Of a stretch of DNA of 64,000 nt, positions 47,539 through 56,024 are shown in pieces. Both the position numbers and the translations under genes were made by a program. The notes below the pieces were generated by a model. It did no database searches, was not told the DNA's origin, and worked only from the letters and a program-made list of their open reading frames with translations. Location: positions 1-64,000 of the forward strand of contig NZ_CALUYG010000007.1 of the NCBI RefSeq assembly GCF_944324935.1. Reading direction: 5' to 3'. This stretch comes from an uncultured Desulfovibrio sp. Lineage in GTDB: Bacteria; Desulfobacterota; Desulfovibrionia; Desulfovibrionales; Desulfovibrionaceae. Position 1 is the stretch's first letter. Each line of letters begins with the position of its first letter.

Positions 47539-49638
47539 TCATCCCGCGAGCGGCATCTGTCCCGCGCGGCTGACGTTGCCGGGCATCCTTGCGGGAGATG
47601 CCAGGGGCGCTGGCGATACAAGCCTTTTCAGTGTGCTCCTGACGGAAGAGTCCGCAAGAGGTATGCCAGGGTCGCAGGCGGGACAAGCCTTTTCAGTTCG
47701 CTCCTGACGGAAGAGTCCGCAAGAGATATGCCAGGGTCGCAGGAGGAACAAGGCGCTCCAGACTGCCGGCAAGAGCCGGCGTCTCTCTCTCTCTCTCTCT
47801 CTCTCTAACTGTCGCAGCAGGTCGCGGACACGAGAAGCGCTGATGGGAGCGCCGTCCGCCTCCAGCCGCTTGATGACGCACAGCTCTATGCCATGACGGG
47901 GCAGCATGTTCCGCATGGCCTCGTTGTATTGGCGGGTGACCTGGCAAAAGGGCTCCTCGCCAACGAATCGCACGCTGATGTTCAGCGCTGGCGCGATATG
48001 GCGGCAGAAGATCCGCACGTCGACGGACGCATCGACGGCGGTATGGTCGACATCCGGGTCATCCTTGTTGAAATAGTCGCCGAACGTTCGGGCTGAGATC
48101 ATAAACTGTCCGCTGGGCAGGACGCGCACATTGGGGAGATCTTCCACCCCGCGGCGCACGAGCTCCAGGCGATCCCGGAAGGGAAAGCGGGAGGCGTCCT
48201 CTTCCACCACGAAAACGAACAGTCGGTCCACCTTTTTCAGGGCTTCCGTGATAAGATGCCGATGCCCCAGCGTAAAGGGATTGCAGTTCATAACGGCGGC
48301 GCCCACACGCATCCCGTCGGGAAAGCGGTGCCGCCGTATCCGTCCCAGCCATGCCTGAAGCTCGGGATTTTTTCCGAAGACGTCGTGGACGGGCGGTGTC
48401 GGACCGGAGTCCTCCAGAGGCGGACACGCCCGTGGACACGGCCGCGTCTCGTCCATTGCCGCGGGAGGGACGGCCTTGTCCACCGTGAGCGGGGCGGTGC
48501 GGCATATGGCATCGCAAAGATGCTCCGCGTAAAGGGCGTTGCCCGCCGGCGAAAGGTGGCGCTCGGAAAGGAAAAGACGTCGGGACAGGCATGCCCGCGT
48601 CAGCGGTTCGAACATGCTGAGGTAGGCGCAGCCGTTTTGCGTGCAGCGGTCGCGCAGATAGGCTTCCGTGCATTGCTGGTGCAAAAAATAATTGCTGTAG
48701 GAGAAGTAGACCAGAGCGTCGCCATCCGCAAAGGAAATTTGCGACAACAGATAGGCGAAATGTATTTCCAGATGGAGGTGGTCGATCAGGCTGTGGTTGA
48801 CGACGCGCCAGCCGGCCTGTCGCGCATTGAGGGCGCGTTGCAGGCAGCTTGCCAGCGTCTGGCTGTCGTCACTGCCGTAGCCGAAGGCCATGCACGGTCC
48901 AAGCAGATGCACCGTGCGGCAGCCTTTTTCCGGCACATCCGTGGTGACGCGGCGACCATCGACGATATTGAGGAACATGCCGCGCTTGTCGGCCATGCGC
49001 ACAGGGAAGCCGTGGTCATCCCGTATCAGGGGCGGCGCGAACATGACCTCCCGGATATAGGCATCGCCATAGTCAGGAGTATTCTTATAAATTTCCTCAT
49101 AGCCAGGGGGATTGCCCTGCATCGTCTGGATGCTGTTCAACCGCATGAGGAAATCGTCCGCTTTCTGATGGGCGGGCAGGGCCCCGAGCGTGTAGTGCAT
49201 CAGCACATATTTGTGGATGCCCCGCAGGCGCGGTGAGGCAAGGATACGCAGATTGTCGTCAAAGGCCAGCGCCTGGGCCACCATCTGCCGGAAGGTGTAG
49301 ACGGGGACTCGCAGCACTCCGCGCAGAAGCTGGAGGATGCCCAGGATGTCGGCATATCTTTCGGTGCGATCCATGCCGGAGGCAAGAACGGCCAGGTCGA
49401 CCCGCGGGATCTTTCTGGCTTCGTGCAGGGAGACGACGGGCCGGCCAAGAAACAGACTTTCCGTGGCGTCTGCCGAAAGAAAGGCACGGACCTTGACGCC
49501 GCTGCTCTCCAGTTCGGCAAAGCATTTTTCCGCTTCGTCATCAGTACCGAAGATGACGGCAAGGCCGGCGTGATGGTGCTCAAGAAAAGGGCGAAGGCTC
49601 AAGCCCCTCATCTTGAAAATGAGGTAGCGATCCAGCAT
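47539..49638 (-). CDS. protein with C-terminal CitC-like nucleotidyltransferase domain and a slippage-prone 3' end
   Basis: 699 aa in the phase present here. Residues 1-about 110: Rossmann-like, unknown. About 225-400: an SGNH/esterase-like segment (HLLGPCMAFGYGSDDSQ, VNHSLIDHLH, ending ERHLSPAGNALYAEHLCD). About 450-610: a HIGH-type cytidylyl/adenylyltransferase like citrate-lyase ligase, with NCNPFTLGHRHLI, and ISASRVRDLL at its end. Then (AG)12 encodes Glu-Arg repeats, and 65-bp repeats follow, so the C-terminus depends on tract length (see finding). Gap to the upstream 618-aa gene is 4 bases, so they are co-transcribed. Possibly activates a small molecule with CTP/ATP for glycan decoration; substrate unknown. 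Confidence 0.8.
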   Translation of the reverse strand: MLDRYLIFKMRGLSLRPFLEHHHAGLAVIFGTDDEAEKCFAELESSGVKVRAFLSADATESLFLGRPVVSLHEARKIPRVDLAVLASGMDRTERYADILGILQLLRGVLRVPVYTFRQMVAQALAFDDNLRILASPRLRGIHKYVLMHYTLGALPAHQKADDFLMRLNSIQTMQGNPPGYEEIYKNTPDYGDAYIREVMFAPPLIRDDHGFPVRMADKRGMFLNIVDGRRVTTDVPEKGCRTVHLLGPCMAFGYGSDDSQTLASCLQRALNARQAGWRVVNHSLIDHLHLEIHFAYLLSQISFADGDALVYFSYSNYFLHQQCTEAYLRDRCTQNGCAYLSMFEPLTRACLSRRLFLSERHLSPAGNALYAEHLCDAICRTAPLTVDKAVPPAAMDETRPCPRACPPLEDSGPTPPVHDVFGKNPELQAWLGRIRRHRFPDGMRVGAAVMNCNPFTLGHRHLITEALKKVDRLFVFVVEEDASRFPFRDRLELVRRGVEDLPNVRVLPSGQFMISARTFGDYFNKDDPDVDHTAVDASVDVRIFCRHIAPALNISVRFVGEEPFCQVTRQYNEAMRNMLPRHGIELCVIKRLEADGAPISASRVRDLLRQLERERERERRRLLPAVWSALFLLRPWHISCGLFRQERTEKACPACDPGIPLADSSVRSTLKRLVSPAPLASPARMPGNVSRAGQMPLAG
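47584..47752 (-). repeat. 65-bp tandem repeat (two full copies and a degenerate third)
   Basis: Copy 1 is 47688-47752, copy 2 is 47623-47687, and a shorter degenerate copy 3 is about 47584-47622. Copies 1 and 2 differ at only a few bases. The 65-base period leaves a remainder of 2 when divided by 3, so each copy is read in a different frame. Just upstream (47753-47780) is a vaguely similar stretch that may be an older copy. Confidence 0.9.
47782..47806 (-). repeat. (AG)12 dinucleotide repeat inside the 699-aa gene
   Basis: 25 bases of TC on the plus strand, i.e. (AG)12-A in the coding strand, encoding a Glu-Arg run at about residues 611-619. Changes by one unit shift the downstream frame by two bases. 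Confidence 0.95.
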
Positions 49639-49642
49639 GGCG

Positions 49643-51499
49643 TCAGACGCCCTGTCTCAGAGCGATGATATTCTTGACGGCCTCAATGAAGGAAATGGCT
49701 CGTGGATGCGGTGCGACGATCTTGTTCCGCTGCTGTTGCATGACTTCCGTCCGTAATGCGCTATCTTCAGCCAGTCGGAAAATCTGTGGCCAGAGTTCTT
49801 CCGTTGTGCGGCACACGGTCGGGTAGGCGCGCAATACCTCCCCGTAGCTGTCGGCACGCAACGCCAGCGCATCCTCAAGGACAAGGATGGTAGGGACCTG
49901 GCCGCTTGCCTGCAACAGGGGGACGCCCCCCTCGCCGAAGGAAATGCAGATGTCCGCCGCGGGCAGAAGGGAGAGATCCGTATGCGTCGGCGCATCATCC
50001 AGTCCGGCCGCGGCCAGAGAGTAGGAGTCGCTGCAAACGGGGTGTCGCCAGAAGCGGACGGTAAAACGCCTGTCGCTCGCGGGGGGAGCCATAATCTCCC
50101 GGATCAGACGATCGAGCACACGGGTATCGGCGGAGAGTGAGGCCGTGTTCCGCAGACGTACCGGGGGCAGAAGGACAAGGAGGCGCACTTCATCGGCATC
50201 CGTCTTTGGCGGCCAGGGGGGCGGCGTACGCTCCTGGTCATTCGCCCGGTCGATCGGTTCAATGTTCACGATGTGCTGCGAGGGAATGCCGGCGTTGTGG
50301 GCACAGCGGACGCTGTATGTGTTGGACAGCAGCAGCCTGTCGGCGTATTCCGCCTTCCAGCTCGTGCAGGGGCTGAGTTCGGCATGGCCGAATGCCGCTG
50401 TGGGGATGCCCAGTTTTCTGGCGGCAAGCAGAGGGATGCGCGACTCCGCCTCATACAGATCGGTCCCCAGCACGCAGGCGGGACGGAATGTGGAAAAGAG
50501 CAGGCGGAAGCGTTCCGCCCAGTGCAGCAGCAGGGGCCAGCGCACCTCATGGTATTGCCGCAGACAGTCCGTGATGACGGGCCGCAGACGTTCCCTTTTG
50601 CCAAGGGACATTTCCTGAAATTTTTGCCAGGCGGTGTGGAACAGGCTGTCGTCCCGTATGGCCGGCGGTGGGGGAACGATATGGACGGGGAAGGGACGCC
50701 GCTCATGGCTGCCGCCCGACGTCAGCACGGCGATGTTCTGTTTCAGACGCCGCTCTGTCCGAAAAAGCGCGGGGGTGAACCGTCCGACATCCGACGGCGG
50801 CAGCGCGCAGACGACGGCATTCTCGATGTCGGCCGCGGCAAAGGGGTCAAAAGGGGAGCCCACGAGGTTGCCGATGACGGGATCCGCCTGGCCGGTACAG
50901 GCCATGGGCCCGCATGGACCATCCAGCGTGATGATGTCGCGCCCGGGGTCCAGCGCCAGCAGGGCCCGGCCAAAATTGTCGATGCCGTAATAATGTTCCG
51001 GTGCGACGTAAGGTGTGCGCACGATGGCAAGAACATTCCGCCCCTTTTGCGAGAGGCTGTCGGCCAGCGCTTCGGCCAGCAGGATTTCTTCCCAGAACCA
51101 GCGCAAACAGCCGGAGTCCACGTCAGGCCAGCAGATGCCGTCGATGCGGTAAAGATGTGCCAGTGGCGCAAACCAGTCGCGGGACAGACGATCGGCTTCA
51201 CGCAGCAGGGAGGCGAGCTGGTTCCGGGGCAGCACATCCTCGGCCAGAATGACCGGGATGTCGCAGCAATGGGCATACCAGGCCGTGTTGTCATCCAGCG
51301 CCAGGATCTCCCGCACGGGTTTGCCGTGTTCCAGCAGGATCTCGGGTCGCAGATCATGCCAGTCGCGCGCGGTCAGGGCCAGCGTGCATCCCTCGTCCGA
51401 CAGAAGAGATTCGGGAATGGGCATCCGCAATTCCTTCCGCTGCATCAGCCTGCGGACGCGCGACAGCTTGTCCTTGATGATCCGTTGCATGTCCGGCAT
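49643..51499 (-). CDS. large glycan-locus protein, probable glycosyltransferase
   Basis: 618 aa; no certain family. It has no signal peptide or membrane helix. A GT-B-like second half is suggested by ACVLGTDLYEAESRIPLLAARKLGIPTAAFGHAE (about residues 360-395), then VRLLVLLPPVRLR, ADICISFGEGGVPLLQASGQVPTILVLED and a final helix ending in IALRQGV, similar in layout to capsule-type glycosyltransferases. Two earlier blocks (VLAIVRTPYVAPEHYYGID; TLDGPCGPMACTGQ) are of unknown meaning. First gene of the minus-strand operon; GGGGAA precedes the ATG. Confidence 0.65.
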   Translation of the reverse strand: MPDMQRIIKDKLSRVRRLMQRKELRMPIPESLLSDEGCTLALTARDWHDLRPEILLEHGKPVREILALDDNTAWYAHCCDIPVILAEDVLPRNQLASLLREADRLSRDWFAPLAHLYRIDGICWPDVDSGCLRWFWEEILLAEALADSLSQKGRNVLAIVRTPYVAPEHYYGIDNFGRALLALDPGRDIITLDGPCGPMACTGQADPVIGNLVGSPFDPFAAADIENAVVCALPPSDVGRFTPALFRTERRLKQNIAVLTSGGSHERRPFPVHIVPPPPAIRDDSLFHTAWQKFQEMSLGKRERLRPVITDCLRQYHEVRWPLLLHWAERFRLLFSTFRPACVLGTDLYEAESRIPLLAARKLGIPTAAFGHAELSPCTSWKAEYADRLLLSNTYSVRCAHNAGIPSQHIVNIEPIDRANDQERTPPPWPPKTDADEVRLLVLLPPVRLRNTASLSADTRVLDRLIREIMAPPASDRRFTVRFWRHPVCSDSYSLAAAGLDDAPTHTDLSLLPAADICISFGEGGVPLLQASGQVPTILVLEDALALRADSYGEVLRAYPTVCRTTEELWPQIFRLAEDSALRTEVMQQQRNKIVAPHPRAISFIEAVKNIIALRQGV

Positions 51500-51542
51500 G
51501 AGTTCCCCATCTTTTGGTAAAGGCTTCGGCGGGATGGATTTT

Positions 51543-51570
51543 TTGGATAAGATTTTGCAGTCTGTATACT
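51543..51570 (+). promoter_or_regulatory. candidate promoter of the epimerase/radical SAM operon
   Basis: TTGGAT (51543-51548), 16-base spacer, TATACT (51565-51570), in an A/T-rich patch of the 186-base divergent region, about 115 bases before the gene at 51686. Confidence 0.4.
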
Positions 51571-51685
51571 CAAAACCATCAGCCTGTCAACCGGATGCCC
51601 CGCATCCGCTTTGGCGGATTGACAGCCCGTAACGGCGCGAATAGGATGGCGGTCGTAATAAGATGTGGAGAATCGGGGTCATATT

Positions 51686-52780
51686 ATGAAAGTGGTTTCA
51701 CTTGTCGGGGCCCGGCCGCAATTTGTCAAAGAGGCCATCATCAGCGAGACAGTCCGCGCGGCAAAGGCGTGGGATCATGTGCTGGTCCATTCCGGGCAGC
51801 ATTACGACGCCGTCATGTCCGACGTGTTTTTCCAGGAGCTGGGCATCCCGACGCCCCGGTACAACCTTGGCGTCGGTTCCGGGGCGCACGGGGCCATGAC
51901 CGCAGCGGCGCTGGATGCCATGGAAAAGGTGCTCGAAAAGGAGCGCCCCGATGCGCTGCTGGTGTATGGCGATACCAATACCTCGCTTGCCGGCGCCCTT
52001 GCCGCGGCAAAGATGTGCATCCCCGTCATCCATGTGGAGGCCGGCATTCGCCAGGCTCCCCGCACCATGCCCGAAGAGATCAACAGGCGGCTCATCGACC
52101 ACGCGTCGCGGCTGCTGTGCTGCTGTTCGCAACTGGCGGCGGACAATCTGCAGCGGGAAAATATCCGTGAAGGCGTCATCGTCTGCGGTGACGTGATGTT
52201 CGATCTGTTCAAGAGGATGGAAGGCCGCTTCGACGCTGAGCGTGAGTGCGCCGAGCGCGGGCTTGTCCCCGGCTCCTTCTTTGTGGCAACGCTGCACAGG
52301 AATTTCAATGTGGACGACCAGGAGGTTCTCCACTCCCTGCTGAAAGGGTTTTCCCTGCTGGTCAGGCGGACGGGAAAGAAGGTCCTGCTGCCGCTGCATC
52401 CCCGAACAGGGAAAAGCATCGACTTTCCCCACTGGGGAGATGTGCTCCAGGACATCACTCTGATATCCCCGCTGGGGTATCTGGAGCTCATGTCCCTTGT
52501 CGGCGCTTCGGCGGGCGTGCTGACCGACAGCGGCGGACTGCAGAAGGAAGCCTATTATGCCGGGAAAAGGGCGGTCGTCCTGATGCCCGATACCGGCTGG
52601 CGGGAGCTTGTCGAGCTGGGCTGGAACCTGCTTTGTCCTTCTCTGGAGGCGGAAGCCGTCGCCGGGCTGGGCGGGGCCCTGCTGGAAACTCCTCCTCCCA
52701 TGCCCTGTTTCGTCTACGGCGCAGGCGATGCGGCGACGCGCATCGTGCGGCATGTGTGCGCCACCCTCAGTCCATTTTAA
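51686..52780 (+). CDS. wecB: UDP-N-acetylglucosamine 2-epimerase (non-hydrolysing type)
   Basis: 364 aa. It converts UDP-GlcNAc to UDP-ManNAc or a similar UDP-sugar. Motifs: SLVGARPQFVKEA, HSGQHYDAVMSDVFFQELG, LVYGDTNTSLAGALAA, HVEAGIRQAPRTMPEEINRR, TDSGGLQKEAYYAGK and the VLMPDTGWRELVELG region. The common R-x-x-T-E-W-x-E motif reads here as P-D-T-G-W-R-E, a small change that suggests a variant substrate. The ATG at MKVVSLVG was chosen; no strong ribosome site is seen. First gene of the plus-strand operon. Confidence 0.88.
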   Translation: MKVVSLVGARPQFVKEAIISETVRAAKAWDHVLVHSGQHYDAVMSDVFFQELGIPTPRYNLGVGSGAHGAMTAAALDAMEKVLEKERPDALLVYGDTNTSLAGALAAAKMCIPVIHVEAGIRQAPRTMPEEINRRLIDHASRLLCCCSQLAADNLQRENIREGVIVCGDVMFDLFKRMEGRFDAERECAERGLVPGSFFVATLHRNFNVDDQEVLHSLLKGFSLLVRRTGKKVLLPLHPRTGKSIDFPHWGDVLQDITLISPLGYLELMSLVGASAGVLTDSGGLQKEAYYAGKRAVVLMPDTGWRELVELGWNLLCPSLEAEAVAGLGGALLETPPPMPCFVYGAGDAATRIVRHVCATLSPF

Positions 52781-52801
52781 GTTTATCTATCGAGAAGTGC
52801 C

Positions 52802-53776
52802 ATGTACCAGATCGTCCCCACCAATAAGCCTATTGTCCTGCCCCCCATCAGTCTCAATTCGTTGAGCATAGAAATCACTAACCGTTGCAATCTGCGATGC
52901 AAGATGTGTGTCTCGCACGGAGAAGGTCTGGACGCAGGACAAGCTAAGGATATGCCGCCATTCATGGAACTGGATTTTTTTGAAGATATTATCAGTCAGT
53001 ACAAGCGAATTGCCTCAGATCGTAAAATCGTAGCGCCGCAGTTCCAGGGAGAATCACTTGTGAACCGGCAGTTCCTTGATTTTTGCCGGATCCTGCAAAA
53101 TGCCGGGCTCCCTTTCAGCTTTACCACCAACGCAACCCTGCTGACGCCGGAAATATCCAGGGAACTGCTTGCGATGTCCTGTTTTTCAGGGATCAATTTT
53201 TCCATTGATGGCGTCAAGCCCGAAACCTTCGAAGCCATTCGTATCGGCGCCAGCTATGAAAAGGTGATGAGCAATGTCGAGACGTTCCTGGCATTGGCGA
53301 AATCCTGCCCGCACGTCCGAACCAGCGTGAGTTTCACCATGCAGCAGGAAAACAGGGGAGAGATCGAGGAATTCATCAATCTTTGGGCCAGGCGGGTCGA
53401 CGTCCTCAACTTCAATACCCGCTGCGTCAAAGGTCGGCCTGAGCTGTGTTTGTGGCGGCCGGCCCGGTTTTACTGCCACGATCTTTTCCATTTCATGATC
53501 GTGCTGACCGATGGTTCCGTCGTGCCCTGCTGTCGTGACTATCTGTACACACTCAAAATGGGCGACCTGCATGAGCAGACGCTTGAAGAAGTCTGGATGG
53601 GCGAAAGATACATGTCCATGAGGCTCCTTCAGGCTATGAAAAATTTCACGACGCCAAAACTCTGTGCCGAGTGCGATACCTGGATGACGTATAGCGAGGA
53701 GATGAAGATCGTCGATCTCGCTGACGACATCGTCCTTGAGCAGCACCCCTTCTGGATGCGTGTGCACCGGAAGTGA
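52802..53776 (+). CDS. radical SAM/SPASM-domain enzyme
   Basis: 324 aa. The SAM cluster motif is CNLRCKMC (C-x3-C-x2-C, about residue 29), and VAPQFQGESLVN follows as the usual G-E motif. The C-terminal SPASM region has SVVPCCRDYLYTLKMGDL and KLCAECDTWM, enough cysteines for an auxiliary [4Fe-4S] cluster. Family members modify peptides, sugars or cofactors; in a glycan locus a sugar or lipid modification is plausible, but unproven. 21 bases after the 2-epimerase gene. Slightly more A/T-rich than its neighbours. Confidence 0.9.
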   Translation: MYQIVPTNKPIVLPPISLNSLSIEITNRCNLRCKMCVSHGEGLDAGQAKDMPPFMELDFFEDIISQYKRIASDRKIVAPQFQGESLVNRQFLDFCRILQNAGLPFSFTTNATLLTPEISRELLAMSCFSGINFSIDGVKPETFEAIRIGASYEKVMSNVETFLALAKSCPHVRTSVSFTMQQENRGEIEEFINLWARRVDVLNFNTRCVKGRPELCLWRPARFYCHDLFHFMIVLTDGSVVPCCRDYLYTLKMGDLHEQTLEEVWMGERYMSMRLLQAMKNFTTPKLCAECDTWMTYSEEMKIVDLADDIVLEQHPFWMRVHRK

Positions 53777-53829
53777 GCTCTTGCCGCCCGGCCGCGGCAT
53801 GACGCGGCGCATACATCAACGGAGCATCT

Positions 53830-54756
53830 ATGCGGATACTGATAGCCGGCGGCGCAGGCTGCCTCGGTTCCAGTCTGGTGGAGACCTATGTGGCGCAGGG
53901 CCATGACCTCATGGTGATCGACAATTTCGCCACCGGGAAACGGGAAGTCGTTCCCGAACTGCCGACGCTTCAGGTGGTCGAGGGATCCATTGCCGACAGG
54001 GAGCTGGTGGAATCCTGCTTTGCGCGCTTCCGGCCAAGCCATGTCATCCATTCCGCCGCCGCCTACAAGGAGCCGGAGAACTGGTGGGAAGATGCTGAGA
54101 CCAACGTGCGCGGCAGCATCAACATCGCCCGCTGTTGCGACGCGCACGGCGTCCGGCGTCTGATCTATTTTCAGACGGCGCTTTGCTATGGCCGGCCGCG
54201 GCAGGTCCCCATTCCCGTCGATCATCCGACGGCCCCCTTTACCAGTTACGGCATTTCCAAAACCGCCGGGGAGCAGTATGTGCGCATGGCCAGGACGCCG
54301 TCGGTATCGCTGCGCCTGGCCAATGTGACCGGGCCGCGTCTGGCCATCGGGCCCATACCTACCTTTTATACGCGCCTGCGGGACGGACGGGCCTGTTTTT
54401 GTTCCGACACCGTACGGGATTTTCTGGATATGGAGGATTTTCTGGCGCTGATGGAGCGTTGTCTCGTCGACGGGGCGCCCACAGGCGTTTTCAATGTCTC
54501 CACGGGAGAAGGGCATACCATTCGCGAGGTGTTTGCGATCGTTGCCGATCACCTCGGCCTGGATACGCCTGAACCGCCCCTCGTGCCCTGCGGCCCGGAT
54601 GACGTGCCGGCCGTCGTGCTTGATCCCTCCGAAACGGAAAGAGCCTTTCACTGGAAGGCCCGGAAGGGCTTCGACGAAACCATCCGCAGGATGCTCGCCT
54701 GGTATGATGCCCACGGAGTCACGGACATCTACACCCATCTTGCCCCCGGCAAATAA
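53830..54756 (+). CDS. NAD-dependent sugar epimerase/dehydratase
   Basis: 308 aa extended SDR. NAD loop IAGGAGCLGSSLVE, VIDNFATGKREVV, HSAAAYKEPENWWED, and the catalytic site in TSYGISKTAGEQYV. Very similar in layout to the minus-strand gene 45096-46034; probable paralogues or products for matching sugars. Translated from ATG after GGAGCATCT. Confidence 0.88.
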   Translation: MRILIAGGAGCLGSSLVETYVAQGHDLMVIDNFATGKREVVPELPTLQVVEGSIADRELVESCFARFRPSHVIHSAAAYKEPENWWEDAETNVRGSINIARCCDAHGVRRLIYFQTALCYGRPRQVPIPVDHPTAPFTSYGISKTAGEQYVRMARTPSVSLRLANVTGPRLAIGPIPTFYTRLRDGRACFCSDTVRDFLDMEDFLALMERCLVDGAPTGVFNVSTGEGHTIREVFAIVADHLGLDTPEPPLVPCGPDDVPAVVLDPSETERAFHWKARKGFDETIRRMLAWYDAHGVTDIYTHLAPGK

Positions 54757-54773
54757 CGAGCGAGGAAGTTCAC

Positions 54774-55817
54774 ATGGCGACATCTTTTCAAAATATGCGT
54801 ATCCTTATCGTCGGCGGCGCGGGCTTCGTCGGTAGCAATCTGACCCTGCGGCTGCTGCGGGAATCTCCGGCGGAGATCATCGTCGTGGACAATCTGCTGT
54901 CGTCCGACGCGGCCAACGTCCCGGCGCATCCTGCCGTGCGGTTCGTATACGGATCCATCACCGATCCTGAGATCCTTTACGGACTGAAGGATGATATCGA
55001 TTTTGTCTTCCACCTTGCCTGCTATCATGGCAATCAGTCCTCCATCGCCAACCCGCTGGAGGACCATGCCAACAACGCTTACCCCAACCTGGTGCTGTTC
55101 AACAGGCTCGCGGGCTTTGCCAACTTGAAAAAGGTCGTTTATTCCGCCGCGGGGTGCGCGGTCGCCGAAAAGACGTTTGGTGAGGCGCATGCGACGTCTG
55201 AAGATGCGCCGGTATCCCTTTTTCACGACAGCCCCTACTCCATATCCAAGCTTATCGGGGAACTGTACGGCAACTACTTCTTTCTTCACAACCGCCTCCC
55301 CATCGTCAAGGCACGCTTTCAGAATGTCTATGGCCCGCGCGAGATCCTCGGTGCCGGACGATGGAGGGGGACCGTGCATACCGTGTGGCGCAATGTAACG
55401 CCTACATTCATCTGGAAAGCCCTGCATCAGGAAGCGCTGCCGCTGGATAACGGCGGCAACGCCAGCCGTGATTTCATCTTTGTCGAAGACATCGTCGAAG
55501 GGCTGATAGCCTGTGCGCTGCGGGGGACGCCGGGCGAGGCGTATAACCTGGCATCAGGGGTGGAAACGAGCATCCGCGAGCTTGCGGAAACCATCAATCG
55601 TCTGACGGGCAACACCACGCCGCCGGATCTGCGCAAGCCCCGTGACTGGGATCGATCCGGCAAACGCTTCGGCAGTACCGAAAAGTCTGAACGGGAGATC
55701 GGCTTCAAAGCCCGCGTCGATCTGGCGAGCGGCCTTGAGCGTACCATCGCCTGGACGAAGGAACACCGCGAGCTCATAGAGCGCTGCATGCATCAGCATG
55801 ATCCCTTCATGCGATGA
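54774..55817 (+). CDS. NAD-dependent sugar epimerase/dehydratase
   Basis: 347 aa extended SDR. NAD loop IVGGAGFVGSNLTLRLL, VVDNLLSSDAANV, FHLACYHGNQSS, the YSISKLIGELYG active-site lysine region, VKARFQNVYGPREILG, and the substrate-domain stretch NGGNASRDFIFVEDIVEG. It resembles UDP-sugar 4-epimerases and GDP/UDP-hexose dehydratases; the exact reaction is not decided. Begins 17 bases after the previous epimerase; last gene of the operon. Confidence 0.88.
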   Translation: MATSFQNMRILIVGGAGFVGSNLTLRLLRESPAEIIVVDNLLSSDAANVPAHPAVRFVYGSITDPEILYGLKDDIDFVFHLACYHGNQSSIANPLEDHANNAYPNLVLFNRLAGFANLKKVVYSAAGCAVAEKTFGEAHATSEDAPVSLFHDSPYSISKLIGELYGNYFFLHNRLPIVKARFQNVYGPREILGAGRWRGTVHTVWRNVTPTFIWKALHQEALPLDNGGNASRDFIFVEDIVEGLIACALRGTPGEAYNLASGVETSIRELAETINRLTGNTTPPDLRKPRDWDRSGKRFGSTEKSEREIGFKARVDLASGLERTIAWTKEHRELIERCMHQHDPFMR

Positions 55818-56024
55818 CTTTCCGTATCCCGCGGAGCAGGAGGTCGCGCGGGCGGCCTCCTGCTGAGGAGACTCGCGGATGTCCGTTCCCGAGTCGGCGG
55901 GCTTGTCCAGTCGGTAAGGGGGTGTCGTGCGCGACAGGTCATGGCTGTCGCCCGCTATGGCAGGCAGGCCACGAGCAGCCGGACAGCAGTCCCCGGGATG
56001 TCCGGCCATGCGCCAGGAGCGCTT

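Noticed and set aside
47584..47752. Possible CRISPR array
   Set aside because: The repeats are contiguous at 65 bp with no spacers, and lie within a coding region; no cas genes.
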